From: Caprella mutica
Taxonomy: Eukaryota; Arthropoda; Malacostraca; Amphipoda; Caprellidae
DNA: 64,000 nt
Reading direction: 5' to 3'
NCBI GenBank assembly: GCA_947561585.1
Contig: CANNZV010000504.1
Coordinates: forward strand, 298,445-362,444
This document shows, piece by piece, positions 46,435 to 57,097 of the stretch. Position numbers and translations under genes: made by a program. The notes beneath the pieces are model-generated. The model searched no databases. It was not told the origin of the DNA and saw nothing but the letters and a program-made list of their open reading frames with translations. The first letter of the stretch is position 1. Each line of letters begins with the position of its first letter.

Positions 46435-48460
46435 GCAAAATAGTAAAAAATCATATAACTTCTGAATACCAACAAACATCCCACAGATCTATGATCATAC
46501 AGACCAATTTCACTTTTCTCTACCACTTGCAAAATACTCGAGGCTAATTTTTAGCAATTTTTCTCCCCTCCTCCCATTTTCAACCTCACAGCACAGTTTC
46601 AGACCTCATTACTCTACCTCTGCTGTACTAACACACATATCACAATAAACACGCAAAGGCTTAGACTCTAACAAACCTGCGGATGGGAAAATTATTTCTG
46701 CCATAGACATAAGCATGGCGTTCAATACAGTGCCAATTAAGATACTTACTTGTCAACAAAATTCTCAACACACAAATCCATATCTCTTTTCAAAAGTGAC
46801 TTGCAAGTATCTCTCAGGTTTCTTATGCAAAACATTATACGGGTCTAGGCTGATTTTCCGAAAACAATTTGGCCGACACCAAATTTGCCGAAAACTAATT
46901 CGCCGAAATGGATTTTACGAATACGTTTTTTCCGAATCCCAAATTGGCCGAAAACTGATTTGCAGAAATACGGATTTGTCGAAGGACAAATTTTTCGAAT
47001 GACAAATTTGTCGAAAATAAAATTTATTGTATTTATAAATATCATTCTGTTGGACTTTGTAGTTCTCATCATTATATCTTATGCATAAAAAAAGCTCATT
47101 TCTTATATGAGTTTGACATTACTATTGCTATATAAATTTGTATTCCGCTATATAATTCGGTATCATTTTGCTAAAAATTCATATATCTAACTGTATATAT
47201 CAAATATTAATATGTATATGGCATTACTAAAAAAGTGTTGATAGAAATCAATCTTTTTACCTGAAACAAATTTATTCATGCAAGTGACACTATTGTTGAA
47301 GCTAGAGGTATATTGGGGAGGTAAAAACATAATTAATAGTTATGTTATTCATTACTGACAATTTTATATTTTATACGCAATAAATGGAATAAATATTAAT
47401 AATGTAAGCCACAAAACACCTTCTGTATGGTATACTATTAACAACTGAATAAAATATATGCAGTAAACATGGAATATTCACAAAAATGAATAAATACGCT
47501 AAAAACACACAATCTTAAAAAAAAACACTCAAATGAAAGAAATGCAACATGCTCCCATAGCTAACTGACTGATTCTGACTGAATAAAGTTTGAATGTCTT
47601 TAAAATAAGAAAATTCAAAGAATCATTCAGTTGGTACAAAGATTAGAGGATCATTTAGTCTAACTGAGGGTTGTGATTTCGTTGTTTCGTTTCTTTTCTG
47701 TAATTTTTGTCTAATTTTACATTCTGTTTTAAGTAAGTCTTTCGGTAAATATGCCTTTGGCAAATTTGGCGTTTGGCGATTCTTCACTTCGGAAAATCCG
47801 TTTTCGACCAATTTGGGTTTCGGCAAGTACATATTCGGAGAATCCGGTTTGGCGAATTAGGGTTCTGTGAATTAGTTTTCGGAGAATTTGATTTCGTCAA
47901 ACTTGTTTTCGGAAATACCGCCGGATACCACATTATACAAAGGTAAGTCCTCCAGAACACGACGTTATACAGACGGGGTACCACAGGGCTCCGTATTCTC
48001 ACTCAATCACAATACTTAAATTAAACCTTCACGAAGTCCCAACAAAGAAATCTGTACACACTCTTACTCTCGCAGATGATGTAACCATCATCTCACAACA
48101 TTCTAAACACGAGACCGCACCCAACAATTTACAAACATACATCTATTTATTAGAAGACTTTTTAATTACAAAATGATTAAAGGTCTCTGGACATAAATCT
48201 TCCATCACCTTAGTCACACCCTGTACCTCTGAATAGAGAACCTATCCTAATATCACAATCATCAACACTCCCCTTCCCATTAACAACACGCCGAAAGTTA
48301 CATACGACTGCGGCATGACGGTCACACACCGCATTACTGACATTAACAATAGAGTAAAACGATGGCTATCACTACCACTTAATGATACAAACACTAATCT
48401 CTTTATTCTAAAGTATCCAATTCCTATGCCTCCAACCTAAACGCATACTTTAGGTAGGAA
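46435..48460 (+). pseudogene. LINE (jockey-like) reverse transcriptase fragment, interrupted
   Basis: Plus-strand motifs appear in order: AIDISMAFNTVP near 46705-46735, GVPQGSVFS near 47975, LADDVTIISQHSKHE near 48068-48110, then KSSITLVTP near 48190. The motif order shows a reverse-transcriptase domain with several stops. The element at 46841-47929 splits it. It is a paralogue, in opposite orientation, of 10081-10640. Confidence 0.82.
46841..47929. mobile_element. Private-word element E4, TTCGGCGAATT type
   Basis: A 1089-bp element with a 9-bp duplication ACATTATAC at 46832-46840 and 47930-47938, both exact. The left end is GGGTCTAGG. The right end read inward is GGTATCCGG. Terminal clusters carry CCGAAAACTAATTCGCCGAA-type words in inverted orientation. 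It is inserted in the LINE fragment; the paralogous LINE at 10081-10640 has no such insertion. Open frames at 46715-47088 and 47623-48002 are low-complexity by-products of the word arrays. Confidence 0.9.
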
Positions 48461-49020
48461 TGCAAAGTCTCCTATTGATATCACAAAATCTATAAGAAGC
48501 AGGTAGGTAATTCTATGTTACATAGCTCATTGGAAAGGTATAGCAGGTAATCTTTATCTTGATCTAAATTTCTCAACCAGCCTGTGCTACATCTAGATCA
48601 AATAGGTATATTACAATACTAGAGAAATCGGTTTACCACATTACTAGAACAAATAAATTTACCACAATACGGGGAAAAAATAGATTCACCACAATACTAG
48701 ATCAAATAGGTTTTACCATCCATTAATTCGAACAGAAATATAGCGAAATTTTACTGTTTTTCGATACATAGAAATATTTAATAAATTCCCTTCTCTGTTA
48801 GCAGCACCAATTTTATATTTTAAATTTATTGTTCTGAACTAACAGTTTTCATTTCAATTAGTTACTAATAAATTTAATAATCAGACATCATAATTTTTAA
48901 ATTTGAGAAACCCTAGCTGCAGCATAGTTTTTAGGGTTAAGTAACCCTAAATTTTTTTGCATAACATCACGACTTATTGTATCCCGTAAAACCTATTATG
49001 ATATTGGAGCTCACCAAAAA
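48461..49020. other. Spacer of the head-to-head pair copy 4/copy 5
   Basis: Related in reverse to 9690-9900, for example TTTTACTGTTTTTCGATACATAG near 48750. No gene. Confidence 0.65.
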
Positions 49021-49025
49021 CTAGA

Positions 49026-50217
49026 AGTAGGGGAGGATGGTCATCAATGGGACACTGGGAACAATGGGACATGCTGAATAACTTCTATATATGAAGGTAA
49101 TTTTTAACGAAATCTTGGAGGTAAATTAGGCATACTTCAGTGCATTCACTCGCATTGCATTCAGCGGTTGGGGTGCAGTCAGCTCTGAGTAAAAGCGAAA
49201 ACGTGTTTTAGAAGTGGGAAAACTAAATTTTTCGTACTTTGTTTCAATTGTTATAAATCTTGTTATTTAACATATAAGCTTACGGCATTTTTCTATAATA
49301 TCAAGTAATATGTAAAATATGATCATATGAAAGGATTGCTTTTATACTTTTGTAGTTGAGCCGCTATACCAATATGTTTTCAAAATGGCGTCATGGTGAT
49401 CATTGGGACGGAAAATTTGGTTATCAATGGGACAGTGCCCTATTGTCAAACAAACCGTCTAGGTATTCCATATGAATCAATAAATATCTAGTTTTGATAC
49501 AATAACGTGAACTGTAGCTTCAGGGCTTCTTGTAGAAACAGAGCTTCCAGCTGAAGCAGGACTTTCGACCATGTTCAAGGGCTTTAGCAATCTGAGGTCA
49601 TCACAATGCACTGCATAGAAAACAAATTTCACTAATAAAAGAAAAAGACGCAGCATGATTGCAACTGATACTCCAGAGAAAGAAAAGCTTTTTGCTGGTG
49701 ATACTAAGGATAAGGCCTTCGAAATCACTTCATAAAGTATCCGCCGTAGATGCACTTGTAGAATTTGATAAGACTTCTAAAACGTATTCTGTTGGCCAAA
49801 AACATGAAAAAGATATTTACGAAATATTGATGTTAGGCGAAGATTCAAGTGCAATGAGCTTAATTTTCCAAATGTTCCTGACATGGCTTCGGTGAAGCTA
49901 GAAAACATTAAACTGATATTATATGAACCAACTAAGTGTGGGAAAACATAAAGAGATAATTCGAACTTAAAATTTTACCATAACCTCATCAATAAACAAG
50001 TTTGATAAACTGTCCCATCGTTCACCAGGGTATGTCCCATTGTTCACCAGTGCTGTTATACAATGGGACAATTTTTTTTAAATTTTTTTCTAGTCAACAG
50101 AATATGTGATAAAGGAAAGTGATATCTATATTACATATGGATTTTTTCATTTTTCATACTTTGCCCATAGTAAATGAATGAGTTTTTTGTCCAATTGATG
50201 ACCATCCTTCCCTACTT
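49026..50217. mobile_element. Decayed pogo-like DNA transposon
   Basis: Terminal inverted repeats of about 28 bases: AGTAGGGGAGGATGGTCATC at the left against GATGACCATCCTTCCCTACT at the right. The sub-terminal word ATGGGACA recurs at both ends. A plus-strand relic near 49640-49725 contains KRKRRSMIATDTPEKEKL, which resembles the basic, TDTPEK-containing C-terminus of pogo/Tigger/jerky-type transposases. No catalytic domain remains. The target duplication is unclear. Confidence 0.55.
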
Positions 50218-50699
50218 TTGACAATGAAACACATGATGTGTGTTTCATTTTCTTTATAATTTAGTAGACAATAAAGCAACAAAAGAATTTTTTTTACAAA
50301 ATTCCTTATTAAAAGATACACAATATAAAACTAAATACATAAGCCCTAAGAATAGCAAATTGGAAAATTAATTGATAATTTATTTTCAGGGAGATAGTCT
50401 ACTTAGATTTTAGTTCACTCTGCAAATTTCTATCCTATTGTGTATACTAGTATAGCTTATAAAATCTCATTAAAATTGTATTTATCAGATAGCATACATA
50501 AAATAATTTATTTCCTCTTTTTTCCATTAGGGTTTTCTTGCGACTCCTTCTAGTCTGGGAGTTGGAATGAGAATTGAATTCTTGAGAGCTTCGCGCAAGT
50601 CTTCAGGAATTCGAGAATGAATAAAAAGGAGAAACATGAAAATGAGAGCAAATAGGCACAGAATCTAAGATGCAATAAATTATTGTAACTAATAGCTAC
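50218..50699. other. Upstream spacer of copy 5
   Basis: Matches the reverse of 8950-9400 upstream of copy 1 (GCGACTCCTTCTAGTCTGGGAG here). No gene. Confidence 0.7.
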
Positions 50700-50936
50700 A
50701 TCTTCCTTATTTTGAAGAAAATGTCAATTACCTCATTAGCCATATTTACAAACCTGGATTTTATGTCCCAGTTTTGCTCCACGTAACCCCAGTTGATAAC
50801 CGGTGTTAACAACCAAACTGTAAGGATGTGACCTCGACTGACAGATGGTGGCTATATAAGCAGACTGAGAGTGATTTGACCATCAATAGCAGTCTGCCTT
50901 TCATAGCGATAACACCTCTCTAATAACCAGAGCAAC
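50700..50936 (+). promoter_or_regulatory. Promoter and 5'UTR of copy 5
   Basis: TATATAAG is at 50853-50860. About 30 bases on, CCATCAATAGCAGT is a likely initiator region, giving a leader of about 53 bases. Conserved upstream features are the TCCACGTAACC box, CCAGTTGATAACCGG and AAACCTGGATT. Confidence 0.82.
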
Positions 50937-52052
50937 ATGAAGGCCTTTAACACTTGTCTCGCTGTTTTACTCCTCATTGTGTATGAGACAGCAGCTTCAC
51001 CTTTACCCCGACTGCACGGTGAGTGTCTAGTGTGATAGGCTAAGAATTGGCAACTAACCGTTTCTTTTTTTTCAATGATTTAAAGTTAAGATATTCAAAG
51101 GTTTTCAAGTTATTTTTAATATGTTGCCAATTTAGAAAAAACATTTTTTTCTTTATTATTTGGATGAATCATAATTTTTTAATAAACCGTTTGTCTTCCT
51201 TTTGAAATATTCTAAAGTTTTGTCATTATAATAATAATGAATAAAGGAGAATATATTTTATATATGTAATTAATCACTCAATGAAAATTATTGTCGAATT
51301 ACTAATATCCAGTGACTAACATTTAGTGACTGATATTCAGTGACTAACATTCAGTGACTAAAATTCAGTGACTAACATTCTGTGACTAACATTCAGTGAC
51401 TAACATTCACTGGCTAACATTCAGTGACTAACATTCAGTCACTAACAATCAGTCTCTAAAATTCATTGACTAATATTCAGTGACCAACATTCAGTGACTA
51501 ATATTCAGTGACTAACATTCAGTGACTAACATTCAGTGACTAACATTCAGTGACTAACATTCAGTGACTAATATTCAGTGACTAACATTCAGTGACTAAT
51601 ATTATATTTCTCTCTCCTCGTGCTACAACCCAATAGGTTTGATGAGGCAGAAGAGATGCGGTAGTGGATTCATGTACTCTCCTAGTGTGGACATGTGTTT
51701 GCCAGCAAGAGCCCCTCAAGTGCCTCAACTAGTTTCCGACAGTCTTATCGCTGAAAATCCCTCTTGGGAAATAGAAAGCTTTGCTAACAGTCCTCAGAGT
51801 GAAGATGATTGTCCACCAGGCACAATGTTTAGTCCTTCTCTAGGAGTATGCTCTCAGATCGACTTTGGTAGAAGGGAATCTTTCCGCCCGATTCCAGCTT
51901 TCAATTTAGTCAAAGCTTTCCCTGGTCCATCTTCAAACCTAGTGAAGGAACCAGCTAAGATGAAGAACATGTCCTTTTCAAGTGGTGACACCGCAGCTGA
52001 TTGTGAAAAACAGGGCAGATTCTACATCGCCGAACTTGACATTTGTGCCTAG
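50937..52052 (+). CDS. Family copy 5: secreted three-repeat cysteine protein
   Basis: Plus strand: exon 1 is 50937-51018, the intron 51019-51636 (618 nt, GTGAGT donor, CCAATAG acceptor), and exon 2 is 51637-52052. The product is 165 residues: signal peptide with Cys at residue 7, mature start near SPLPRLHG, RQKR at 31-34, cysteine pairs 35/48, 86/99 and 150/164, GRR at 105-107 and N138-M-S. Replacements relative to copies 1 and 3 are I98V, N103D and E137K, all outside the cysteines. AATAAA at 52235-52240 is a candidate polyadenylation signal. The complete promoter makes this a likely expressed copy. It is divergent from copy 4 and is the inverted-duplication partner of copy 3. The function is not established; CBM14-like half-motifs suggest matrix or chitin association. 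Confidence 0.88.
51305..51602. repeat. Intronic 14-bp minisatellite of copy 5
   Basis: About 21 units of ATTCAGTGACTAAC/ATTCAGTGACTAAT ending about 35 bases before the acceptor, as in the other copies. Confidence 0.95.
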
Positions 52053-53357
52053 ACTATACCTATTTCTCATTACATAGTGTCACATCACAAAAGTGTATAT
52101 AGATATAAATATTTAAATACCTAATGTTAGTTATGAATGTTTCTTTAGCTGAGTTTAATTAGTGTGTTTCGGGTTCTGGTATCTTCACTTCAAATAATTT
52201 TATATTTATGCTCGTAATCTCTGTTCATGTTTCCAATAAAAAATAATTTCTCTATTCCTCACAGAGCTTTGTCAATTTTGCCATAAAATTATTATAAAAT
52301 TTGTTATTAATTTTACAGTTTTGAATGGATATTGTTAATTGACCTTTTCAATCCATTCACAATTTAAATAATAATATGTATATGGAAGTATGTGATTCCG
52401 CTACTCAATTATTGTTAAGAATTTTTCTTTAATTCTTCATAATATTAACTACATAATAAATTTTAACTGCATCTCTGTTTTTAATTATCGAATCTAACAA
52501 TTTGGTAGATATTCGAATTTCATATCAAATGTTTTAATCGAAAAATTACAATTGATTTCTATGACCACCAAATTTGTTAAATCTTTCTTAATGATTGTGT
52601 GACTAATAGATCACCTAATTCGAATATACTTTCAATAATTAGTCAAGTGCAACACTATACTTTTTTAAAAAGAAATTTATTTTTTGTCAAGAAACCTGTA
52701 CCTATCTTCACGGAATTTTCAACATTACGATGTTAGATTTGAGTAAATATTTACTTTATCAACTAGGTGGTACAGATTTTCTAAAATATAATATAATATA
52801 ATATAATATAATCTAAATATAAGTATTTCAAACTATTACTGTAAGATATACAAGAAATTTTGTTTAATGGCAACCCTTCGTGTTCAAGAACCAACTATTT
52901 TGTTCTTTGAAGTTAATACTAGACATAGGAAACGGAGAACTTTTTTTATGATGTGTATTCCATGGTAACTACTAAGCAATTATATTAGCTTTAAATTTTT
53001 TTTCTACTGTTATTGTACATAGAATTTAAACATATAACTATTATTACCTATTTTTTACCAATCAACAGAAGTAACTGAAATTGATTTGTATAGTCAGTAG
53101 ACAATTAATTACCGTTTTTTTCAACTCATTATTGAAGTTTTCAACTCGTTATTATTGAAATTTTAATGTATGACGGCATAAAATATAGGAATTACTGTTT
53201 GAGTGAAGTAAAGTCACAAAATGGTAATCAATATAAATTAATATCAGAGTAAATGAAATCTTCTTTGTAAACTCCGTAGTTTTCATTTTTTCAAATTTTG
53301 ATATTTCATATTTAAATAATAACATTTAAATGATTAAATAACACTACCAGTAAGTTC
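52053..53357. other. 3' flank of copy 5
   Basis: The first 70 or so bases match other copies closely, after which similarity declines. A short (AATAT)n-like run lies at 52790-52810. No gene. Confidence 0.55.
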
Positions 53358-53655
53358 TCCCGAGATATGTTTCACCAGTTAAAATTCCATCGCTTGAAAA
53401 TTCCACACAGAAAATTTCACCTGCGGAAAAATTCCCCTGATGGTGTAATGTACACTCTAAGTTATGTTTAATTTTTGAAATATTGAACTTATAAAATGGT
53501 TTACTCTAAAAGTTGGAATTCAACAACTAAAACACTTTTCTTTTACATAAGTTATACTTAATGTTATACGAAATAGAAATTAAACCCAATAATTAGAATT
53601 TTTTGGCGATTGATCTTTCTGCTGGTGAAATTGACTGCAGTGGGAAAGTTCTCAA
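53358..53655. repeat. Pair of weak word clusters
   Basis: Bases 53375-53450 carry AAAATTCCA-type words (TTGAAAATTCCACACAG, GAAAATTTCACC). Bases 53600-53650 carry GGTGAAATTGACTG-type words in the opposite sense. This may be a small or decayed private-word element, but ends and target duplication are not clear. Confidence 0.45.
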
Positions 53656-56574
53656 TTTTCGCAATTGAGAGCTACATGGAATACCTGATATATAACCAAT
53701 CAAAAAAGTTTTCTGGGAAACCAAGTAAAACACCAGCCATTTGTTTTGAGACACACAACTGGGGTTGGTAGCAATGTTAGAATACAATCCCCACTTTCCG
53801 ATAGCGGAATCGATTCTAGTCTGCAATGTTTTTGTATCAAGTGATGATATGTGGTGTTGTTTCGGTTCTGGGCTAGGGGCAGGATAATAACAACGCTAAA
53901 CACCTTCCTAACAACATCCTCTATTGAACATCAATTTCGATACAGAGAATACGTCTAAAATTAACGCCAGGTAACACTACTGTAGCGTGGATGACCTGAT
54001 TGAAAACTGAACACAGATTAGCCAAAAACTACAGTATTTATAGTATAGATTATTGCCAACAGTTGACGGTTGACATCTTAAAAAGATATTTAAGCAATTA
54101 GCCACACCTCAAGGTGTTATTATTAAATGACATTGTTAACTTATTAACAATGCAAGAGTAAGAATAGCAATCAGCCAAATTAGCTGCGCATCAAGATGTT
54201 ATTTCCTTTGACGAAGCAAAGCTAAAATATACTAGACAGTTTTATTACTAATTGGCACTGTTAAATTTTAAAAATGCTTGAGTATGAAAATCAGCTAGTC
54301 AGGCGTAATACTTTTTATTCATTTATGGCCTTTTTTTAGGCATTCTCAATCGTGAAGTGTCATTCTATGCATGTTTTTCTAAGGGTTACAATCTTCTAAA
54401 AGTTAACAACAAAATTTCATTATTGCTGTTACAATACCAATCTTGAATAGTGATAATACCATTATTTATTTAATAATTAAATTGAAATAAATGTATTATT
54501 TAAAATAATACATCTTCAATGTATCGGAAGGTATTAGAACACCTTCTATATTCCTCTTCCAACATGTATTTTTCTTAACCAAGTTATGTATCCGTTCATT
54601 AGTTGTATTAATTAGTCAGTTATTCAAATAAGGCATTTAGTAAGGCGTACCTAATTATGAGTTCACAGTTACTGCTCATTTTATTCTATAAAGCATTACA
54701 ACTTTCCAAATAATCAAGCACAGCTGTTAACAATATTAATTCATTAATATTTAATTATTTCAATTCTATAATTTAGAATAACAATTATTCTAATTGAGAA
54801 TAATTAATTTTATTGTTGGATACTTCTATATAACAAGCACGTGAGATATTTTAATTTCAACCAACTATTAAAATATAAGCAACTAGAACGGGCACACGAT
54901 AGAGCGCATACCTTCGCCGCCGCTTATAAATGATCTTGATCATCCATTAATCTTTGAGTTATAAATGACCTTGACCTTAAATTTTGCCCGTTCGCCCCAA
55001 AAATCTGACCAAATTCTAAGCAATTTTTTTGCATAGTTTTGAGTAACTGAGTTATGAATGAACTTTACCTTGACCTTTGACGATATCGCACCCAAAATTC
55101 TACCAGATGGCTTCTGGTCATTGACCAATTGTCCCATCAAATTTCAGTCAGTTTGGTTTAATAATTTTGAGTTATGCAAATAACAAGATGATATATGAAT
55201 AAATAAATGCAGCCTGAAACATTACCTTCCGCATTCTGCAAAGGTAATTTTGTAATGTAATCTTGTGCCTTTTATATGATTTATAAAAAAATATTGTAGG
55301 AGCATATAATGGAAAATATATGACCTTAAATTAATTACACTATGTATAGTAAATACTTATTTGTTAAATAAAATACAATTTTAGGGTTGAAAAATTTATG
55401 ATATCAAACAATCCTTCAGTTAATTAATTACTGTAATTAACTTACAAGCGATGTCAGTTGCATATGTTTGAGGTTTGTTATAATAAAATAAACATTTTTT
55501 TTAATATCTCAAATAGAGACAAAAAATAAAAGGAATATTTTATTGAAATAAAAACAATATTATGTTTATCTGAAATATATCATGATAGGTTTACTACCAA
55601 TATGGACGCTTCTACCAGACCTTTGAGATGTTGTTACTTCCCTGTAATTTTTGTAGCTAGGCTACTCTCGAATAAAATCCCATATCCCATATTTTACAGA
55701 CTGTATCCTAGGTACTTCTTTGTAGAGGGCAAAGATGATAACAAAAGAGTGATGACAGAGGAATCTTTTAATGTTTAACTCATGGCTTCTAAGGTAAGTT
55801 ACGGGCATCGTAAAATGATTTGTGAGTTAGAGAGAGCATCTTCACTTGTTTATGGAGTCTTGCTTTTGGAAAAACCTGATCATTTGGCGTCATTTTCAAG
55901 CATACATCATTGATTTCACCGATAGGAAACTGAAAATAATATAAAAATATTGTTCTATAAAAATAGTCTAATTGTGTTATTAATTTCAATAAATAAATAA
56001 ATACTATTTTTCACATTAATTAATAACCCAAATGAAAAAAATATAATCATGCATCAACATCCAAGAATAAGTCATGGAGAATAAGGAAGAAATTGACGAA
56101 TCAGCAAAAAATGAGTGAAATATTTTTAAGCAAAACGAGAAAAGGACAATGACTGAAGAGATAAAAAATATTTGAAAAGTATCATTTTTTTCTTTCTAGG
56201 TACCACCTATAGTTACAAGCAAAATATTTAAGATTTACTGACTAATTTTGAAGTGATTCGTAAGAAAATACCATTCTATAATAATTTCAATTATCAATAC
56301 CAGGTAAAGATAAAACAACCACCAATAGTGTTAATGAATCATAAAATGAAGTCCTAAAATAGCCATCAATTCTTGTATTTAAATTATGCAGTGATTGCCT
56401 AACTTTAAACTCTAATCTTCAAATGAAGTTCAATTATACCAATTAAATCGAAAAGACTATATAAATGGAACAGAAAGAACTAACTGCATTGCCCCTTCAC
56501 ATGAACTATTAACTTCCTCAACAATTTACATCTTGAACATTGCAATCTTTTGAGAGCTGATTAGGAAATGGCCT
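53656..56574. other. Right arm of the inverted duplication, no gene
   Basis: Contains segments matching 33040-33130, 32500-32640 and one unit of the 45-bp repeat (near 56530). Short frames at 53593-53903, 54940-55140 and 55789-55989 show no domain. Confidence 0.55.
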
Positions 56575-57095
56575 AACGGCCTAACACCTTATTCAATATT
56601 TTTGCCTTCATTATGAGCTGAAAACTCGTATATTTTATATTTATTTACAAACAAATATGGTTATTAATGATGCGCAGTGATACCCCTCTACCTTTAAATT
56701 ATCTGGGGTATCACTGCTTACGGTTGTGGCAGGAAAAGCGTTAAAACTGAGAAATTGAAAAATTGACATGATATAACTGTTATTGTTTGTGCTAACCTGT
56801 TGAAACTATATAAAACTATAAATCTTGGTAAAAGAATTATTGGAGAGTTTGCGGAATTTTAAAAACCACCAGCGCAAACTTTTCTCAGGTCGTTCTGACA
56901 GCATTACATGTATCGCGTTTTAACTCTAGAAATACTAATAGGATAATAATGCTTCATAATGTTTATGGGAGAAAAGAAGATGCTTGAAATGATGATGCAT
57001 TCAGATTTAGGCTAAAACAAGTGGTTTTAAAATTATAAGGGGTGCGGAGCGATTCCATATAAAAAGGGTATGCGCAGTGATACCCCGTCCGACCC
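56575..57095. mobile_element. Partial copy of the element at 28205-29540
   Basis: In reverse it matches 28205-28730: the end reads GGGTCGGACGGGGTATCACT on the minus strand from 57095 and TA follows at 57096. The other end is missing. Confidence 0.75.
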
Positions 57096-57097
57096 TA

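Noticed and set aside
46715..47088. Overlapping frames on both strands near 46.7-48.0 kb
   Set aside because: They read through the degenerate word arrays of E4 and part of a LINE; composition is repetitive on both strands.
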